Shown: one piece after another, positions 33,933 through 43,455 of the stretch
Layout: each line of letters starts with the position of its first letter
Numbering within the stretch: position 1 is the stretch's first letter
Assembly (NCBI RefSeq): GCF_900105315.1
Contig: NZ_LT629766.1
Location: forward strand, 992,001-1,056,000
Direction of reading: 5' to 3'
DNA from: Brevibacterium siliguriense
GTDB lineage: Bacteria > Actinomycetota > Actinomycetes > Actinomycetales > Brevibacteriaceae
Length of the DNA stretch: 64,000 nt
Made by a program: the position numbers and the translations under genes
Notes under the pieces: generated by a model
What the model was told of the DNA's origin: nothing
Database searches by the model: none
Seen by the model: the letters and a program-made list of their open reading frames with translations, nothing else

Positions 33933-35111
33933 ATGAGTGGACCCAACCGCAGACCAGCGATCCCGGTCATCCTGCTCACGGGCTACCTCGGTGCCGGAAA
34001 GACGAGCCTGCTCAATCACCTTCTGCGCCACCCCGACGCCCGCATCGGTGTCATCGTCAATGACTTCGGTGACCTCAACATCGACGCCGGGCTCGTCGTC
34101 GGCCAGGTCGACGAACCGCTGTCGATCTCGGGCGGATGTGTGTGCTGCTTGACCGATGATTCGGAGCTCGAGGACGCTCTCGTGGCGATGACGAACCCCA
34201 AGCTGCGCCTCGACGCGATCATCGTCGAAGCCAGCGGATTCGCCGAACCCCTGACCCTGGCCCGCATGATCACCCGCATGGGCCACCACCGATTCCACCT
34301 CGGCGGGGTCATCGACGTCGTTGACGCGACTATGTACTTCGACACCGTCGACACATCACACCTGCCGCCTCTGCGCTTCGCCGCGACGACATTGGTGTTG
34401 GTCAACAAGCTCGACCAGGTGCCTGCCGTCGACCGTGACGCCACGGTCGAAGCCGTCCGCGCCCGCGTCCACGAACGCAACCCGCGTGTCATCGTCATCG
34501 GCACCCGCCACGCCCGCCTCGACCCCACGCTGATCTTCGATCCGGGTGCAGGTGAGAGGGGCCCTCGCCGAGGCGACTCCGGAGTCGGCGAAGAGCCGAA
34601 CCAACCCGAATTGCCGATCCGGGAACTTCTGCGTCAGGCCTACGCCGAGGCGGCGGCCGATGAGATCGGTGACGACGAGACCGATGCGGAAACCATGCCC
34701 CACCGTCACGCCCAGTCGGTGACCGTCACCGGCACCGGCCCCGCCGATGCGGATGCGGTGATGGACTTCGTCGAGGACCTCCCGTCCGGGGTCTATCGAG
34801 TCAAGGGCACAGTGCTCGTGCCCATGGGAACCGGGCAGCGCAGCTTCGTCGTGCAGGCGGTCGGCCCGAACGTCTACGTCGCCGAGGCCGCCCGACCCGC
34901 CTCGAAGGCTCCGTCCTCACACGCGGGGGCCGGTGATGGGTCGGAAGCAGACAGTGTCCTCGTCGTCATCGGCGAGGACTTCGACGCCGAGGCGGCCGAG
35001 GCTGCTCTGACCGCCGCCCTCAACGGCGATGCCGCAGCCACGGTACCGGAGAGCAGTCGCCGAGGCGACCGCTCAGAACGCCTCCTGCACCACGTCCGCC
35101 TCCATACCTAA
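33933..35111 (+). CDS. COG0523/CobW-family metal-handling GTPase
   Basis: A 392-residue GTPase. Walker A is GYLGAGKTS (17-25); the signature metal motif CVCC (69-72) follows Gly-Gly; IIVEASGFAEP is the Walker B-region motif; NKLD is the guanine-specificity motif. A variable acidic/His-containing linker (about 210-255, with PHRH) precedes the CobW C-terminal domain (SGVYRVKGTVLVPMG). In the zinc-starvation setting it probably delivers zinc to apo-proteins, as YciC/ZigA-type proteins are thought to. GAGGAGG precedes the ATG. It is divergent from zur across a candidate Zur site. Confidence 0.88.
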   Translation: MSGPNRRPAIPVILLTGYLGAGKTSLLNHLLRHPDARIGVIVNDFGDLNIDAGLVVGQVDEPLSISGGCVCCLTDDSELEDALVAMTNPKLRLDAIIVEASGFAEPLTLARMITRMGHHRFHLGGVIDVVDATMYFDTVDTSHLPPLRFAATTLVLVNKLDQVPAVDRDATVEAVRARVHERNPRVIVIGTRHARLDPTLIFDPGAGERGPRRGDSGVGEEPNQPELPIRELLRQAYAEAAADEIGDDETDAETMPHRHAQSVTVTGTGPADADAVMDFVEDLPSGVYRVKGTVLVPMGTGQRSFVVQAVGPNVYVAEAARPASKAPSSHAGAGDGSEADSVLVVIGEDFDAEAAEAALTAALNGDAAATVPESSRRGDRSERLLHHVRLHT

Positions 35112-35174
35112 TTGCTACCTGACGGCGGCTCAGATACCTCGCGCGAAGTATCTGAGCCGCCGTCAAGTAGCAAT
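35111..35174. repeat. Palindromic repeat, copy 1 (at the cobW 3' end)
   Basis: The arms at 35111-35137 and 35148-35174 (27 bases each) match with one mismatch, enclosing a 10-base CTCGCGCGAA loop. The core CTACCTGACGGCGGCTCAG is shared with copies at 39121 and 61983. It begins on the last base of the cobW stop codon, so it may serve as its terminator. The roughly 260 bases from here to the RND start codon hold nothing else I recognise. Confidence 0.85.
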
Positions 35175-35433
35175 AGGGGAGTGGTAATCCTCCGGTTTTC
35201 CTCCGTGTTTCCTGATGGTGGTCTGGAGGTCAACACCCGTGCCGGGAGCCCCTGACCGCTTTTAGGGTCGAGACGTGATCCACCGAACGGTCATGATCGA
35301 CCTGCAGCAACAGCAGTGAGAAATCATCCCTTTGGGGGACACCGTTGACTACTTTCGGGCGATCCGCTGCGGCGCTGCGCTTGGAAGACTGAATGGAGCG
35401 CCCTGCTCACACCCCCGAAAGCGGAGGAACCCC

Positions 35434-38400
35434 GTGCACCTGATCACCCGGATGAGTCTGAAGAACCGCCTCATCGTCGGATTGCTCACCCTCGTGATCG
35501 CCGTCTTCGGCATCGTCGCGACCACCTCACTCAACCAGGAGACGATGCCCTCGGTCGACCTGCCTGGCACTTCGGTGCAGGCCACAGTCCCCGGCGCCTC
35601 ACCGGAGGTGATCGAGGAGACTGTGACGAAGCCTCTCGAGACCACGCTCGACGGGGTCGGAGAGCTCGAATCGGTGACCACCTCCACCTCGTCGGGGATG
35701 ATGACCGCCGAGGTGACTTGGCCGTTCGGCAAGGACTCCGAAGAGATGACCGACGCTGTCCGCTCGGCCGTCGACGGAGTGAAGTCCGACCTGCCCGCCG
35801 ATGCGGAAGCCGAGGTGCTGTCGTATCAGATGGATGAGGTTCCGGTGACGATGTTCGCCGTCTCCGGCGGAGACTCTGCCACCCTCGGCGACCGTCTCGA
35901 GACCGACCTCGTTCCCGAACTCCGCGCTCTCGACGGAGTCTCGAACGTCGAGGTCACCGGCCAAGACGAGCAGAGAGTCTCCATCACGTTCCGCCCCGAG
36001 GATGTAGCGGAGAAGAACGTCGTCGAATCCTCTGTTCCCGATGAGCTCGAAGCCGCCGGCACTGTCGTTCCCGCTGGCCAGAGCTCACAGGGAGACACAT
36101 CGATGGCCGTCGAGGTCGGCACGGAGGTCGACGCCGTCGAGCAGATCGAGAAGACTCCGCTGCGCACCTCGGACGGAACCGTGCTGCTGAGCGAGGTCGC
36201 CGACGTCGACCTCGACTCGGTCGAGAAGACCTCCCTGTCCCGCGCCGACGGCCAGGACTCCGTGACCGTGTCGGTGACCAAGGACCAGGACGCCAATGTC
36301 GTCGACGTCTCTCACAAGGTCGCCGACACCCTTGACAAGGTCGGCCCGAAGCTCGGCGACGACACGCAATTCTCGACGATCTTCGATCAGGCTCCGGAGA
36401 TCGAGAAGTCGATCCACGACCTCTCCGTCGAAGGCGGTCTCGGCCTGATCTTCGCGATCTTCGTCATCCTCGCCTTCCTCGGCTCCTTCCGCTCGACCAT
36501 CGTCGCCGCGATCTCGATCCCGATGTCGCTGCTCATTGCGATGATCGGCCTCATGGTCGGCGACTACACGCTCAACATCCTCACCTTGGGCGCCCTGACG
36601 ATCGCCGTCGGCCGCGTCGTCGACGACTCCATCGTCGTCATCGAGAACATTCGCCGGCGCCAGGGCACGAGCGATCTGACAGTCGAGGACATCGTGGCCA
36701 GCGTCAAGCAGGTTGCCGGTGCCATCACTTCCTCGACCCTGACCACTGTCGCCGTGTTCCTGCCCATCGCCTTCGTCGACGGCATCGCCGGACAGCTCTT
36801 CCGGCCCTTCTCCGTCACCGTCAGCCTGGCGCTGTTGGCTTCACTCATCGTGGCGCTGACGATCGTCCCCGTGTTCAGCTACTGGGTCCTGCGCCGCAGC
36901 CCCAAACCGCTCTCGCCCAAACGACAAGCCGCCACCGACCGGAGCTATGAGCAGTGGGCCGCCAAGCAGCACCGCCGCTCGGTGGCCCGTGCCGAACGTC
37001 GTCAGAAGACGATCGAGAAGAAGAACGCCAAGCGCGTGGCCAAGGGCAAGGACCCACTGCCGGACGCGACTGTCGAACCCGTCGTCGCTCCCGCGCCCGG
37101 AGGTGGTGAGGCTTCCGGCAGGGTCGATCGTCTCCAGCAGCGCAGCCTGCCGGCGATCGTCTCCGCCCTGCACCATCCCTGGCGGACTATTGCCTACTCC
37201 GTTGTCATCTTCATCGTCACGATGATGTGCGCGACCTTCCTCAAGACGGACCTGCTCGGTTCGGCAGGGCAGAACTCGGTGTACATCACCCAGACCCTGC
37301 CTGCGGGTGCCTCGCTCGAAGCCAGTGACAAGGCTGCGAATCGCGTGGAGGCCGTGCTCGGTGATGACCCGGACGTCGAGACCTATTCGACGACGGTCAA
37401 CGGACCGGAATCGGGAGCGGAGAACCAGTTCAACGTCACCCTGGCCGAGGACTCCGAGGCCGATATCGCAACGAACCGCCTCCGCACCCAACTCGACGAC
37501 TTGGGGAAGGACGCGGGTGAAATCGACGTCCAAGATGCCGGCGGCTCCGTCAGCGAGGATGTCGAGATCACCCTCTCGGGTACCGACCTGGGTGCCCTGA
37601 GGAAGGCCGCCGACGAGGTCACCTCGACGATGACGGACACCGACGGAGTCCAGTCCGCCCGCAACGACCTCGCCGCCGACCAGCCGGTCATCGAAGTCGA
37701 CGTCGACCGGGAGAAAGCAGCGGACTACGGTTTCAGCCAGGCCGAGGTCGGGCAGGCCATCGCCGCAGCCCTCCATGGCGTCGAGGCCGGAACCATCACC
37801 CTCAATGGCCAGGAGCGCGACATCACTCTCGCTCCGACGCACCCGGATGCGACCCCAGACGAGATCCGTGCCCTCGAACTTCCCGTCACCGAGGTGCAGA
37901 CGCAGAACGCCCAGGAAGACGCGACGGACCGGGTCGAGGAGAAGACAGATGCCCGCGCCGAGGAGGCCGAGCGCAAGGCCGCAGAAGAATCAGCCGAGCA
38001 GCTCGAATCCGCCCGCGAAGCCCGAGACAACGCGGCCGACCAGCTCGAACAGGCGAGGAAGGCTCTGCGCGACGCCGAGAATCCGCCGCCGGCACCGAGC
38101 CCCGGTGACATGGCAGCCGATCAGGTGGAGCAGGCCCGCGAAGGCGTCGAGCAGGCAGAAAAGGGACTGAAGGAAGCCAACGACGCCATCGATGACCTTA
38201 TCGACAGTCAGCGTGAACAGGAGCAGAGCCAGGCGGAGGAACAGGCTCTCGCCGATGAGCAGGCTGCCATCCCCGACATCAAGGGCGAGCCGATCACCGT
38301 CGACGAGATCGCGGAGGTGAAGAAGACCGAGACGCCGGCCACGATCGACCGTGCCGACGGAGACCGGAAGGTCACCGTGTTCGCAACCCCGTCCAGCGGC

Positions 38401-39111
38401 CAGTTGGAGGCGGTCACCGCCGCGGCGACCGACCTGACGGAGACCATGGATCTGCCCGACGGAGTCAGCTTCGACGTCGGCGGCGCCAGCCAGGAGCAGG
38501 CCGAATCCTTCGGCCAACTCGGCATGGCGATGGCCGTAGCGATCGTGCTCGTGTTCCTCGTGATGATCGCGACCTTCCGCAGCTTCGTCCAGCCGCTCAT
38601 CCTGCTGGTGGCGATCCCGTTCGCCGCGACCGGAGCCGTGCTGCTCCTGCTGGCGACTGGCACACCTCTGGGCATCCCCTCGCTCATCGGTCTGCTCATG
38701 CTCATCGGCATCGTCGTGACGAACGCCATCGTGCTCATCGACCTCATCAACAAACTGCGTGAGGACGGACTGGAGCTCATGGACGCGATCGTCCACGGCA
38801 CCAGGCTGCGCCTGCGCCCGATCCTCATGACCGCGGCTGCGACGATCTTCGCTCTCGTGCCGATGTCGCTCGGGCTCACCGGCGGGGGAGTCTTCATCTC
38901 GCAGCCCCTGGCGATCGTCGTCATCGGCGGACTCACCTCATCGACGGTGCTCACGCTCGTCCTCGTCCCCGCCCTCTACCTCCTCGTCGAACGGCGCAAG
39001 GAGACCCGGGCGGCGCTCAAGGAAGAGAAACGCGCCAGGAAACGCGCGGAGAACCAAGCGAGGATCGAAGAGGAGGTCACCGAGGTGGCACTGCGGTCCG
39101 ACGAGAACTGA
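35434..39111 (+). CDS. RND-family efflux transporter with coiled-coil insertion
   Basis: A 1225-residue inner-membrane proton-driven exporter of the AcrB/HAE superfamily. Helix 1 starts at LIVGLLTLVIAVFGIV; the porter domain follows; helices 2-6 include the helix-4 motif GALTIAVGRVVDDSIVVIEN with the paired acidic residues of proton relay. A basic linker of about 75 residues (near 500-575) leads to the second half, ending in the helix 8-12 block with FVMIATFRSFVQPLI and GIVVTNAIVLIDLINKLRE. A Glu/Ala/Gln-rich coiled coil of about 110 residues (near 830-940) is inserted in the second porter domain and is not typical. GTG 35434 is preferred (GGAGG upstream). No partner adaptor gene is adjacent. 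Confidence 0.88.
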   Translation: MHLITRMSLKNRLIVGLLTLVIAVFGIVATTSLNQETMPSVDLPGTSVQATVPGASPEVIEETVTKPLETTLDGVGELESVTTSTSSGMMTAEVTWPFGKDSEEMTDAVRSAVDGVKSDLPADAEAEVLSYQMDEVPVTMFAVSGGDSATLGDRLETDLVPELRALDGVSNVEVTGQDEQRVSITFRPEDVAEKNVVESSVPDELEAAGTVVPAGQSSQGDTSMAVEVGTEVDAVEQIEKTPLRTSDGTVLLSEVADVDLDSVEKTSLSRADGQDSVTVSVTKDQDANVVDVSHKVADTLDKVGPKLGDDTQFSTIFDQAPEIEKSIHDLSVEGGLGLIFAIFVILAFLGSFRSTIVAAISIPMSLLIAMIGLMVGDYTLNILTLGALTIAVGRVVDDSIVVIENIRRRQGTSDLTVEDIVASVKQVAGAITSSTLTTVAVFLPIAFVDGIAGQLFRPFSVTVSLALLASLIVALTIVPVFSYWVLRRSPKPLSPKRQAATDRSYEQWAAKQHRRSVARAERRQKTIEKKNAKRVAKGKDPLPDATVEPVVAPAPGGGEASGRVDRLQQRSLPAIVSALHHPWRTIAYSVVIFIVTMMCATFLKTDLLGSAGQNSVYITQTLPAGASLEASDKAANRVEAVLGDDPDVETYSTTVNGPESGAENQFNVTLAEDSEADIATNRLRTQLDDLGKDAGEIDVQDAGGSVSEDVEITLSGTDLGALRKAADEVTSTMTDTDGVQSARNDLAADQPVIEVDVDREKAADYGFSQAEVGQAIAAALHGVEAGTITLNGQERDITLAPTHPDATPDEIRALELPVTEVQTQNAQEDATDRVEEKTDARAEEAERKAAEESAEQLESAREARDNAADQLEQARKALRDAENPPPAPSPGDMAADQVEQAREGVEQAEKGLKEANDAIDDLIDSQREQEQSQAEEQALADEQAAIPDIKGEPITVDEIAEVKKTETPATIDRADGDRKVTVFATPSSGQLEAVTAAATDLTETMDLPDGVSFDVGGASQEQAESFGQLGMAMAVAIVLVFLVMIATFRSFVQPLILLVAIPFAATGAVLLLLATGTPLGIPSLIGLLMLIGIVVTNAIVLIDLINKLREDGLELMDAIVHGTRLRLRPILMTAAATIFALVPMSLGLTGGGVFISQPLAIVVIGGLTSSTVLTLVLVPALYLLVERRKETRAALKEEKRARKRAENQARIEEEVTEVALRSDEN

Positions 39112-39120
39112 CCACCCCTG

Positions 39121-39180
39121 CTACCTGACGGCGGCTCAGCAACCTCGCGCGAGGTTGCTGAGCCGCCGTCAGGTAGTAAT
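39121..39180. repeat. Palindromic repeat, copy 2 (perfect 56-bp palindrome)
   Basis: Bases 39121-39148 and 39149-39176 are exact reverse complements with no loop (28-base arms). It carries the CTACCTGACGGCGGCTCAG core and a TAATT tail (39176-39180) matching the AATT flank of the other copies. It sits between the convergent RND and lldR genes, 10 bases after the RND stop. Confidence 0.9.
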
Positions 39181-39190
39181 TGAGGGTGGG

Positions 39191-39931
39191 TCAGGCTTCG
39201 GTGAGACCAGGCAGCGCCGAGGCGGCGAAGCGGATGTGCTCCTCGGTGATGCGAGCCGCGTCCTCCGCCCGGCCGTCGACGATGGCCTCCGAGATCAGAT
39301 GGTGCTGCTCCTGCAGCTTCGCCATCAGCGCCTGCTGGTCGTCGACGCGGCTGAACGAGGAGAAGATCGATTTCCGCAGGGAGGTGCGGATGGCCCCGGT
39401 GAGATCGGAGAACAGCTGATTTCCGGCCGCCTGCGCGATGGCGACGTGGAACGCCGTGTCCGCGTCGTTGAAGACGTCGATGCTGATCCCGGGAGTGTCC
39501 ATCATCGCGAGCTGAGCATTGATGGCGGCCAGCGAATCCTTGTCGGCGCGGGTGGCTGCGAGGATCGAGCTCGAGCGTTCGAGTTGGATTCGCGTCTCCG
39601 TCACCTCGTCGATGCTGAAGTTCGCCAGGGCGACGTGGAGGCGGAGGAAGCGGGTGAGCGCGGCCGAGGGCATCGCGGCGATGAAGGTGCCCGCACCGCG
39701 GCCCGACCCGCCCGATGAGCGGACGACGCCGAGACTCTCGAGCACCCGCAGGGCCTCGCGGACGCTGGCCCGGCTGACGCCGAGCTTCGTCGCGAGATCG
39801 CGTTCGGCGGGCAGCGGATCTCCGACAGTGAGCGAGCCGGCCATGATCTGATCTTCGATGGCGTCGATGACGAGCTCATAAGTGCTCGGCCGGGTCACGG
39901 GCTTCCACATTGTGCCCTTGTCCTCGCTCAT
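39191..39931 (-). CDS. lldR: FadR/GntR-family regulator, probably LldR
   Basis: A 246-residue repressor. The winged helix includes ERDLATKLGVSRASVREALRVLESLGVV; the FCD effector domain contains the metal/ligand residues in DADTAFHVAIAQAAGN and EQHHLISEAI. It is divergent from the lactate permease and dehydrogenase genes, and a perfect GGTCAGA-N7-TCTGACC site lies in between, so L-lactate-responsive repression is the best reading. GGAGG precedes ATG 39931; ATG 39943 is an alternative. Confidence 0.85.
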   Translation of the reverse strand: MSEDKGTMWKPVTRPSTYELVIDAIEDQIMAGSLTVGDPLPAERDLATKLGVSRASVREALRVLESLGVVRSSGGSGRGAGTFIAAMPSAALTRFLRLHVALANFSIDEVTETRIQLERSSSILAATRADKDSLAAINAQLAMMDTPGISIDVFNDADTAFHVAIAQAAGNQLFSDLTGAIRTSLRKSIFSSFSRVDDQQALMAKLQEQHHLISEAIVDGRAEDAARITEEHIRFAASALPGLTEA

Positions 39932-40109
39932 GGTCTCCTCCATCGAATCATCATGTCATGTCTCTTCTCGCAACACCGCTGCGCCGTTGAACCCACCATC
40001 GAATTTCCACACCGGCCGGCGGGAGTCCTGGCATGACGAGCCAGGGCACGGCCGCCTCGGCGAGGATCTCCCCAACGAGTGCTTGACGCAGATCACATTG
40101 CGATCCTAT

Positions 40110-40130
40110 GGTCAGAATAATGGTCTGACC
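40110..40130. promoter_or_regulatory. Candidate LldR operator
   Basis: GGTCAGA-ataatgg-TCTGACC is a perfect 7-bp inverted repeat with a 7-base spacer, 99 bases before the lldP ATG. Its form fits FadR-subfamily operators (TGGTxxxACCA-like). Confidence 0.7.
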
Positions 40131-40229
40131 TCATAAAGGCCATACTGAACAATTCGATCATTCGAGTTCGGAGCGCGTTCACAGGGGAATGGACCCGATG
40201 TGGGCACGCCCGGCCGTGTTGGAGAAGCC

Positions 40230-41918
40230 ATGTACACACCCGAAATCGCGCCGGTGGCCGACAGCCTGCTCTGGTCGTCTCTGCTGGCGATCCTGCCGCT
40301 GCTGACGATCTTCGTCACCCTCGGCGCATTGAAGTGGAAGGCCCACTGGGCCGGACTGACCGCTGTCGGCGTCGCCCTCATCGTCGCGATCGCCGCCTAT
40401 GGAATGCCTGTCGGGCTCGCCGCGCTGTCGGCGACGCAGGGGTTCGCCTTCGGGCTGTTCCCGATCATGTGGATCGTCATCACCGCGATCTGGCTCTACG
40501 AACTCACTGTGCGTTCGGGGCACTTCGAAGACCTGCGGCTGGTCATCAACGTCATCTCCGATGACCCGCGCATCCAGGCCATCATCATCGCCTTCTGCTT
40601 CGGCGGCCTCCTCGAGGCGCTCGCCGGATTCGGTGCCCCCGTGGCGATCACCGGCGTCATGTTGGTCGCGGTCGGCTTCACAGCCATGCGCGCCGCGGTC
40701 GTCGTCCTCGTGGCCAACACGGCACCCGTCGCCTTCGGGGCCATCGCCATTCCGATCATCACGGCCGGCACCCTGACGGGAATCGACTACCAGGACATCG
40801 GCGCCATGGTCGGCCACCAGACCCCGTTCCTGGCCGCGATCGTTCCGCTCTTCCTCGTCATGCTCGTCGACGGTCGTCGCGGACTCCGTCAGATCTGGCC
40901 CCTGGCGCTGGTCGTCGGCATCGTCTTCGGCGCCGCTCAGTATGTGTCCTCGAACTTCCTCTCCGTCGAACTCACCGATATCATCGCCTCCCTCGTCGGA
41001 CTCGCCGCCGTCGTCATCATGCTCCGATTCTGGAAGCCGAAGGGAGGACAGGATGCGCTCGACCGCATGGCTGATGAGCGCGAGCACGAAGGCGCCGACG
41101 CCCCTGATGCCGGAGGCGCCTCCGCGGCCGTGGCCATCGATGTGAAGAAAGAGACCGCGCCGCTGACCAGATCCCGAGTGTTCCTCGCGCTCTTTCCCTA
41201 TCTGCTCGTCATCGTCATCTTCTCCGTGGCGAAGCTGGTACCGGCGCTCAACACTTGGCTGGCATCCACCGATGTGAAGATTCCGTGGCCGGGCCTGGAT
41301 GGGAACATCCTCAACTCGGCGGGCGAGGTATCGACGAGCACGGTCTATAACTTCCAATGGCTGTCCTCGCCGGGAACGCTGCTGCTCATCTCCGGCATCA
41401 TCGTCGCCATCGTCTACAAGATGTCGGCGAGAGACGCGGTCGATGTCTTCATCGTCAACGTCGTGAAGATGAAGTTCTCGATCCTCACGGTCGGTTCGGT
41501 GCTCGCCCTGGCCTATGTCATGAATCTGTCGGGTCAGACGATCACGATCGGCACCTGGATTGCGGGCACCGGAGCCTTCTTCGCGTTCCTCTCACCGATC
41601 CTCGGATGGCTGGGTACTGCTGTCACGGGATCGGACACCTCGGCGAACGCGCTGTTCGCCACGTTGCAGCAGACCGCTGCGCACGAGGCCGGACTCAACC
41701 CGCTGCTGCTCGTCGGAGCCAACAGCTCCGGTGGCGTCCTCGGCAAGATGGTCAGCCCGCAGAACCTCACGATCGCAGCCACGGCCGTTGGACTCCTCGG
41801 CAGGGAGGCGTCGATCTTCCGCCGTGTCATCGGCTGGTCACTGGGGCTGCTGGTCGTCATGTGTCTGCTGGTCGGACTCCAGTCGACGGTGCTGTCCTGG
41901 ATGGTGCCATCCCACTGA
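40230..41918 (+). CDS. lldP: L-lactate permease
   Basis: A 562-residue membrane transporter with about 12-14 hydrophobic segments. Family signatures include the [22 protein letters not shown] segment and, near the C-terminus, [14 protein letters not shown] and [19 protein letters not shown], both diagnostic of LctP permeases. It takes up lactate (and glycolate) with protons. GGAGAAG precedes the ATG. It is first gene of the lactate operon, with lldD 95 bases later. Confidence 0.94.
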   Translation: MYTPEIAPVADSLLWSSLLAILPLLTIFVTLGALKWKAHWAGLTAVGVALIVAIAAYGMPVGLAALSATQGFAFGLFPIMWIVITAIWLYELTVRSGHFEDLRLVINVISDDPRIQAIIIAFCFGGLLEALAGFGAPVAITGVMLVAVGFTAMRAAVVVLVANTAPVAFGAIAIPIITAGTLTGIDYQDIGAMVGHQTPFLAAIVPLFLVMLVDGRRGLRQIWPLALVVGIVFGAAQYVSSNFLSVELTDIIASLVGLAAVVIMLRFWKPKGGQDALDRMADEREHEGADAPDAGGASAAVAIDVKKETAPLTRSRVFLALFPYLLVIVIFSVAKLVPALNTWLASTDVKIPWPGLDGNILNSAGEVSTSTVYNFQWLSSPGTLLLISGIIVAIVYKMSARDAVDVFIVNVVKMKFSILTVGSVLALAYVMNLSGQTITIGTWIAGTGAFFAFLSPILGWLGTAVTGSDTSANALFATLQQTAAHEAGLNPLLLVGANSSGGVLGKMVSPQNLTIAATAVGLLGREASIFRRVIGWSLGLLVVMCLLVGLQSTVLSWMVPSH

Positions 41919-42013
41919 GTGCTCCAGGGCGCCATTGCGGCGACTGGACCGTCCGTACCGGCCATCTCTCACCAACCATTTCTCAATCACCGCCTGACAA
42001 AGGAGCGATACAC

Positions 42014-43282
42014 ATGGTCAAGAGGCAGATTCCTCAGCCGTCCGAGATCTTCGAGCTGATGAAGTTCAAGAAGTTCGAACTCGACCCGAAGAAACGCCGC
42101 TTGGAGAACGCGCTGACGATCGAGGACCTGCGGAAGATCGCGAAGCGCCGGACCCCGGCCGCGGCGTTCGACTACACGGACGGCGCAGCCGAGGGCGAGA
42201 TCTCGATGGAGCGTTCGGTTCAGTCCTTCCGTGATATCGAGTTCCACCCTTCGATCCTCAAAGACGTCACGAACGTCGACACCTCGACCCAGATCATGGG
42301 CGGCAGCTCGGCCATGCCCTTCGGCATTGCCCCCACCGGCTTCACCCGGCTGATGCAGACCGAAGGTGAGACCGCCGGTGCAGGTGCCGCCGGGGCTGCG
42401 GGAATCCCGTTCACCCTCTCGACGCTGGGCACGACCTCTATCGAAGACGTCAAGAAGGCCAATCCGCATGGTCGCAATTGGTTCCAGCTCTACGTGATGA
42501 AGCAGCGCGATATCTCCTATGGGCTCGTTGAGCGCGCGAAGAATGCCGGCTTCGACACATTGTTCTTCACCGTCGACGCTCCCGTGGCCGGTGCTCGTCT
42601 GCGGGATACGCGCAACGGCTTCTCGATTCCGCCGCAGCTGACTCCGCAGACGATTCTCAACGCGATCCCGCGTCCTTGGTGGTGGTGGGACTTCCTGACC
42701 ACCCCGAAGCTCGAGTTCGCTTCCCTGTCGGAGACCGGCGGTACGGTCGGTGAGCTGCTCGACTCGGCGATGGATCCCTCCATCGATTTCGATGACCTCG
42801 CCGAAATCCGCGCCATGTGGCCCGGCAAATTCTCCGTCAAGGGCGTGCAGACGCTCGAGGACGCGAAGAAGCTCGCCGACCTCGGCGTCGATTCGATCGT
42901 CCTGTCCAACCACGGCGGACGTCAGCTCGACCGGGCCCCCGTTCCCTTCGAGCTGCTGCCCGAGGTGGCTCGTGAGATCGGCAAGGAAGTGGAGATCATC
43001 ATCGACACCGGCATCCGCAACGGCGCCGACATCGTTGCTTCGCTGGCGCTGGGTGCGGACTTCACGCTCATCGGCCGCGCCTATCTCTTCGGTCTCATGG
43101 CCGGCGGTCGAGCAGGAGTGGACCGGACGATCGAGATCCTCGGCGAGCAGGTCGAGCGCACCATGCGCCTGCTCCAGGTTGCCGACGTCGCCGAACTCAA
43201 TCCCTCGCACGTGACACAGCTGCGTCAGGTCAGCCGCGACGAGCGCGCGGAGATCATCGGCTCCCGCTCTGCGAAGGGCTGA
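42014..43282 (+). CDS. lldD: L-lactate dehydrogenase (quinone), FMN-dependent
   Basis: A 422-residue FMN enzyme that oxidises L-lactate to pyruvate and passes electrons to the quinone pool at the membrane. Features are [13 protein letters not shown] (FMN contact), [36 protein letters not shown] (flavin-binding Lys) and the active site [12 protein letters not shown] with the catalytic His. The C-terminus [16 protein letters not shown] is typical. AAAGGAG precedes ATG 42014; an in-frame extension back into lldP is not coding. Confidence 0.94.
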   Translation: MVKRQIPQPSEIFELMKFKKFELDPKKRRLENALTIEDLRKIAKRRTPAAAFDYTDGAAEGEISMERSVQSFRDIEFHPSILKDVTNVDTSTQIMGGSSAMPFGIAPTGFTRLMQTEGETAGAGAAGAAGIPFTLSTLGTTSIEDVKKANPHGRNWFQLYVMKQRDISYGLVERAKNAGFDTLFFTVDAPVAGARLRDTRNGFSIPPQLTPQTILNAIPRPWWWWDFLTTPKLEFASLSETGGTVGELLDSAMDPSIDFDDLAEIRAMWPGKFSVKGVQTLEDAKKLADLGVDSIVLSNHGGRQLDRAPVPFELLPEVAREIGKEVEIIIDTGIRNGADIVASLALGADFTLIGRAYLFGLMAGGRAGVDRTIEILGEQVERTMRLLQVADVAELNPSHVTQLRQVSRDERAEIIGSRSAKG

Positions 43283-43354
43283 TTCGCCGAGGCGGCTGAC
43301 CGCGGGTCATGAAATGCACCGTCATCGAGTCGGCGCAGACGCGCGCAATCGCTC

Positions 43355-43394
43355 AGGCGCATGGGTCCAGGTTCGAACCTGGACCCATGCGCCT
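43355..43394. terminator. Perfect 40-bp palindrome downstream of lldD
   Basis: Two exact 20-base arms (43355-43374 and 43375-43394), starting AGGCGCATGGG and ending CCCATGCGCCT, form a loop-free hairpin 72 bases after the lldD stop. No T-tract follows, but position suggests a terminator. The central GGTTCGAACC resembles a tRNA T-loop only by chance. Confidence 0.6.
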
Positions 43395-43436
43395 CTGTCG
43401 TATCGATGTGACAGGAACGTATGCCAGAGGGGCGAG

Positions 43437-43455
43437 TTAGGGTAGGCTCAGCTTT
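43437..43455 (+). promoter_or_regulatory. IdeR/DtxR-like iron box
   Basis: TTAGGGTAGGCTCAGCTTT matches 14 of 19 positions of the DtxR/IdeR consensus (TTAGGTTAGGCTAACCTAA). It ends at the base before the GTG start of the siderophore-binding lipoprotein, and its TAGGCT could be the -10, so that mRNA may be leaderless. Confidence 0.7.

Noticed and set aside
41357..42013. Long plus-strand extension of lldD (641 codons in total)
   Set aside because: The extra part overlaps lldP in another frame. The true start has AAAGGAG and gives the normal LldD length.
43355..43394. tRNA-like GGTTCGAA sequence
   Set aside because: It is only the centre of a perfect 40-bp palindrome. No acceptor stem, D-arm or anticodon arm surrounds it.
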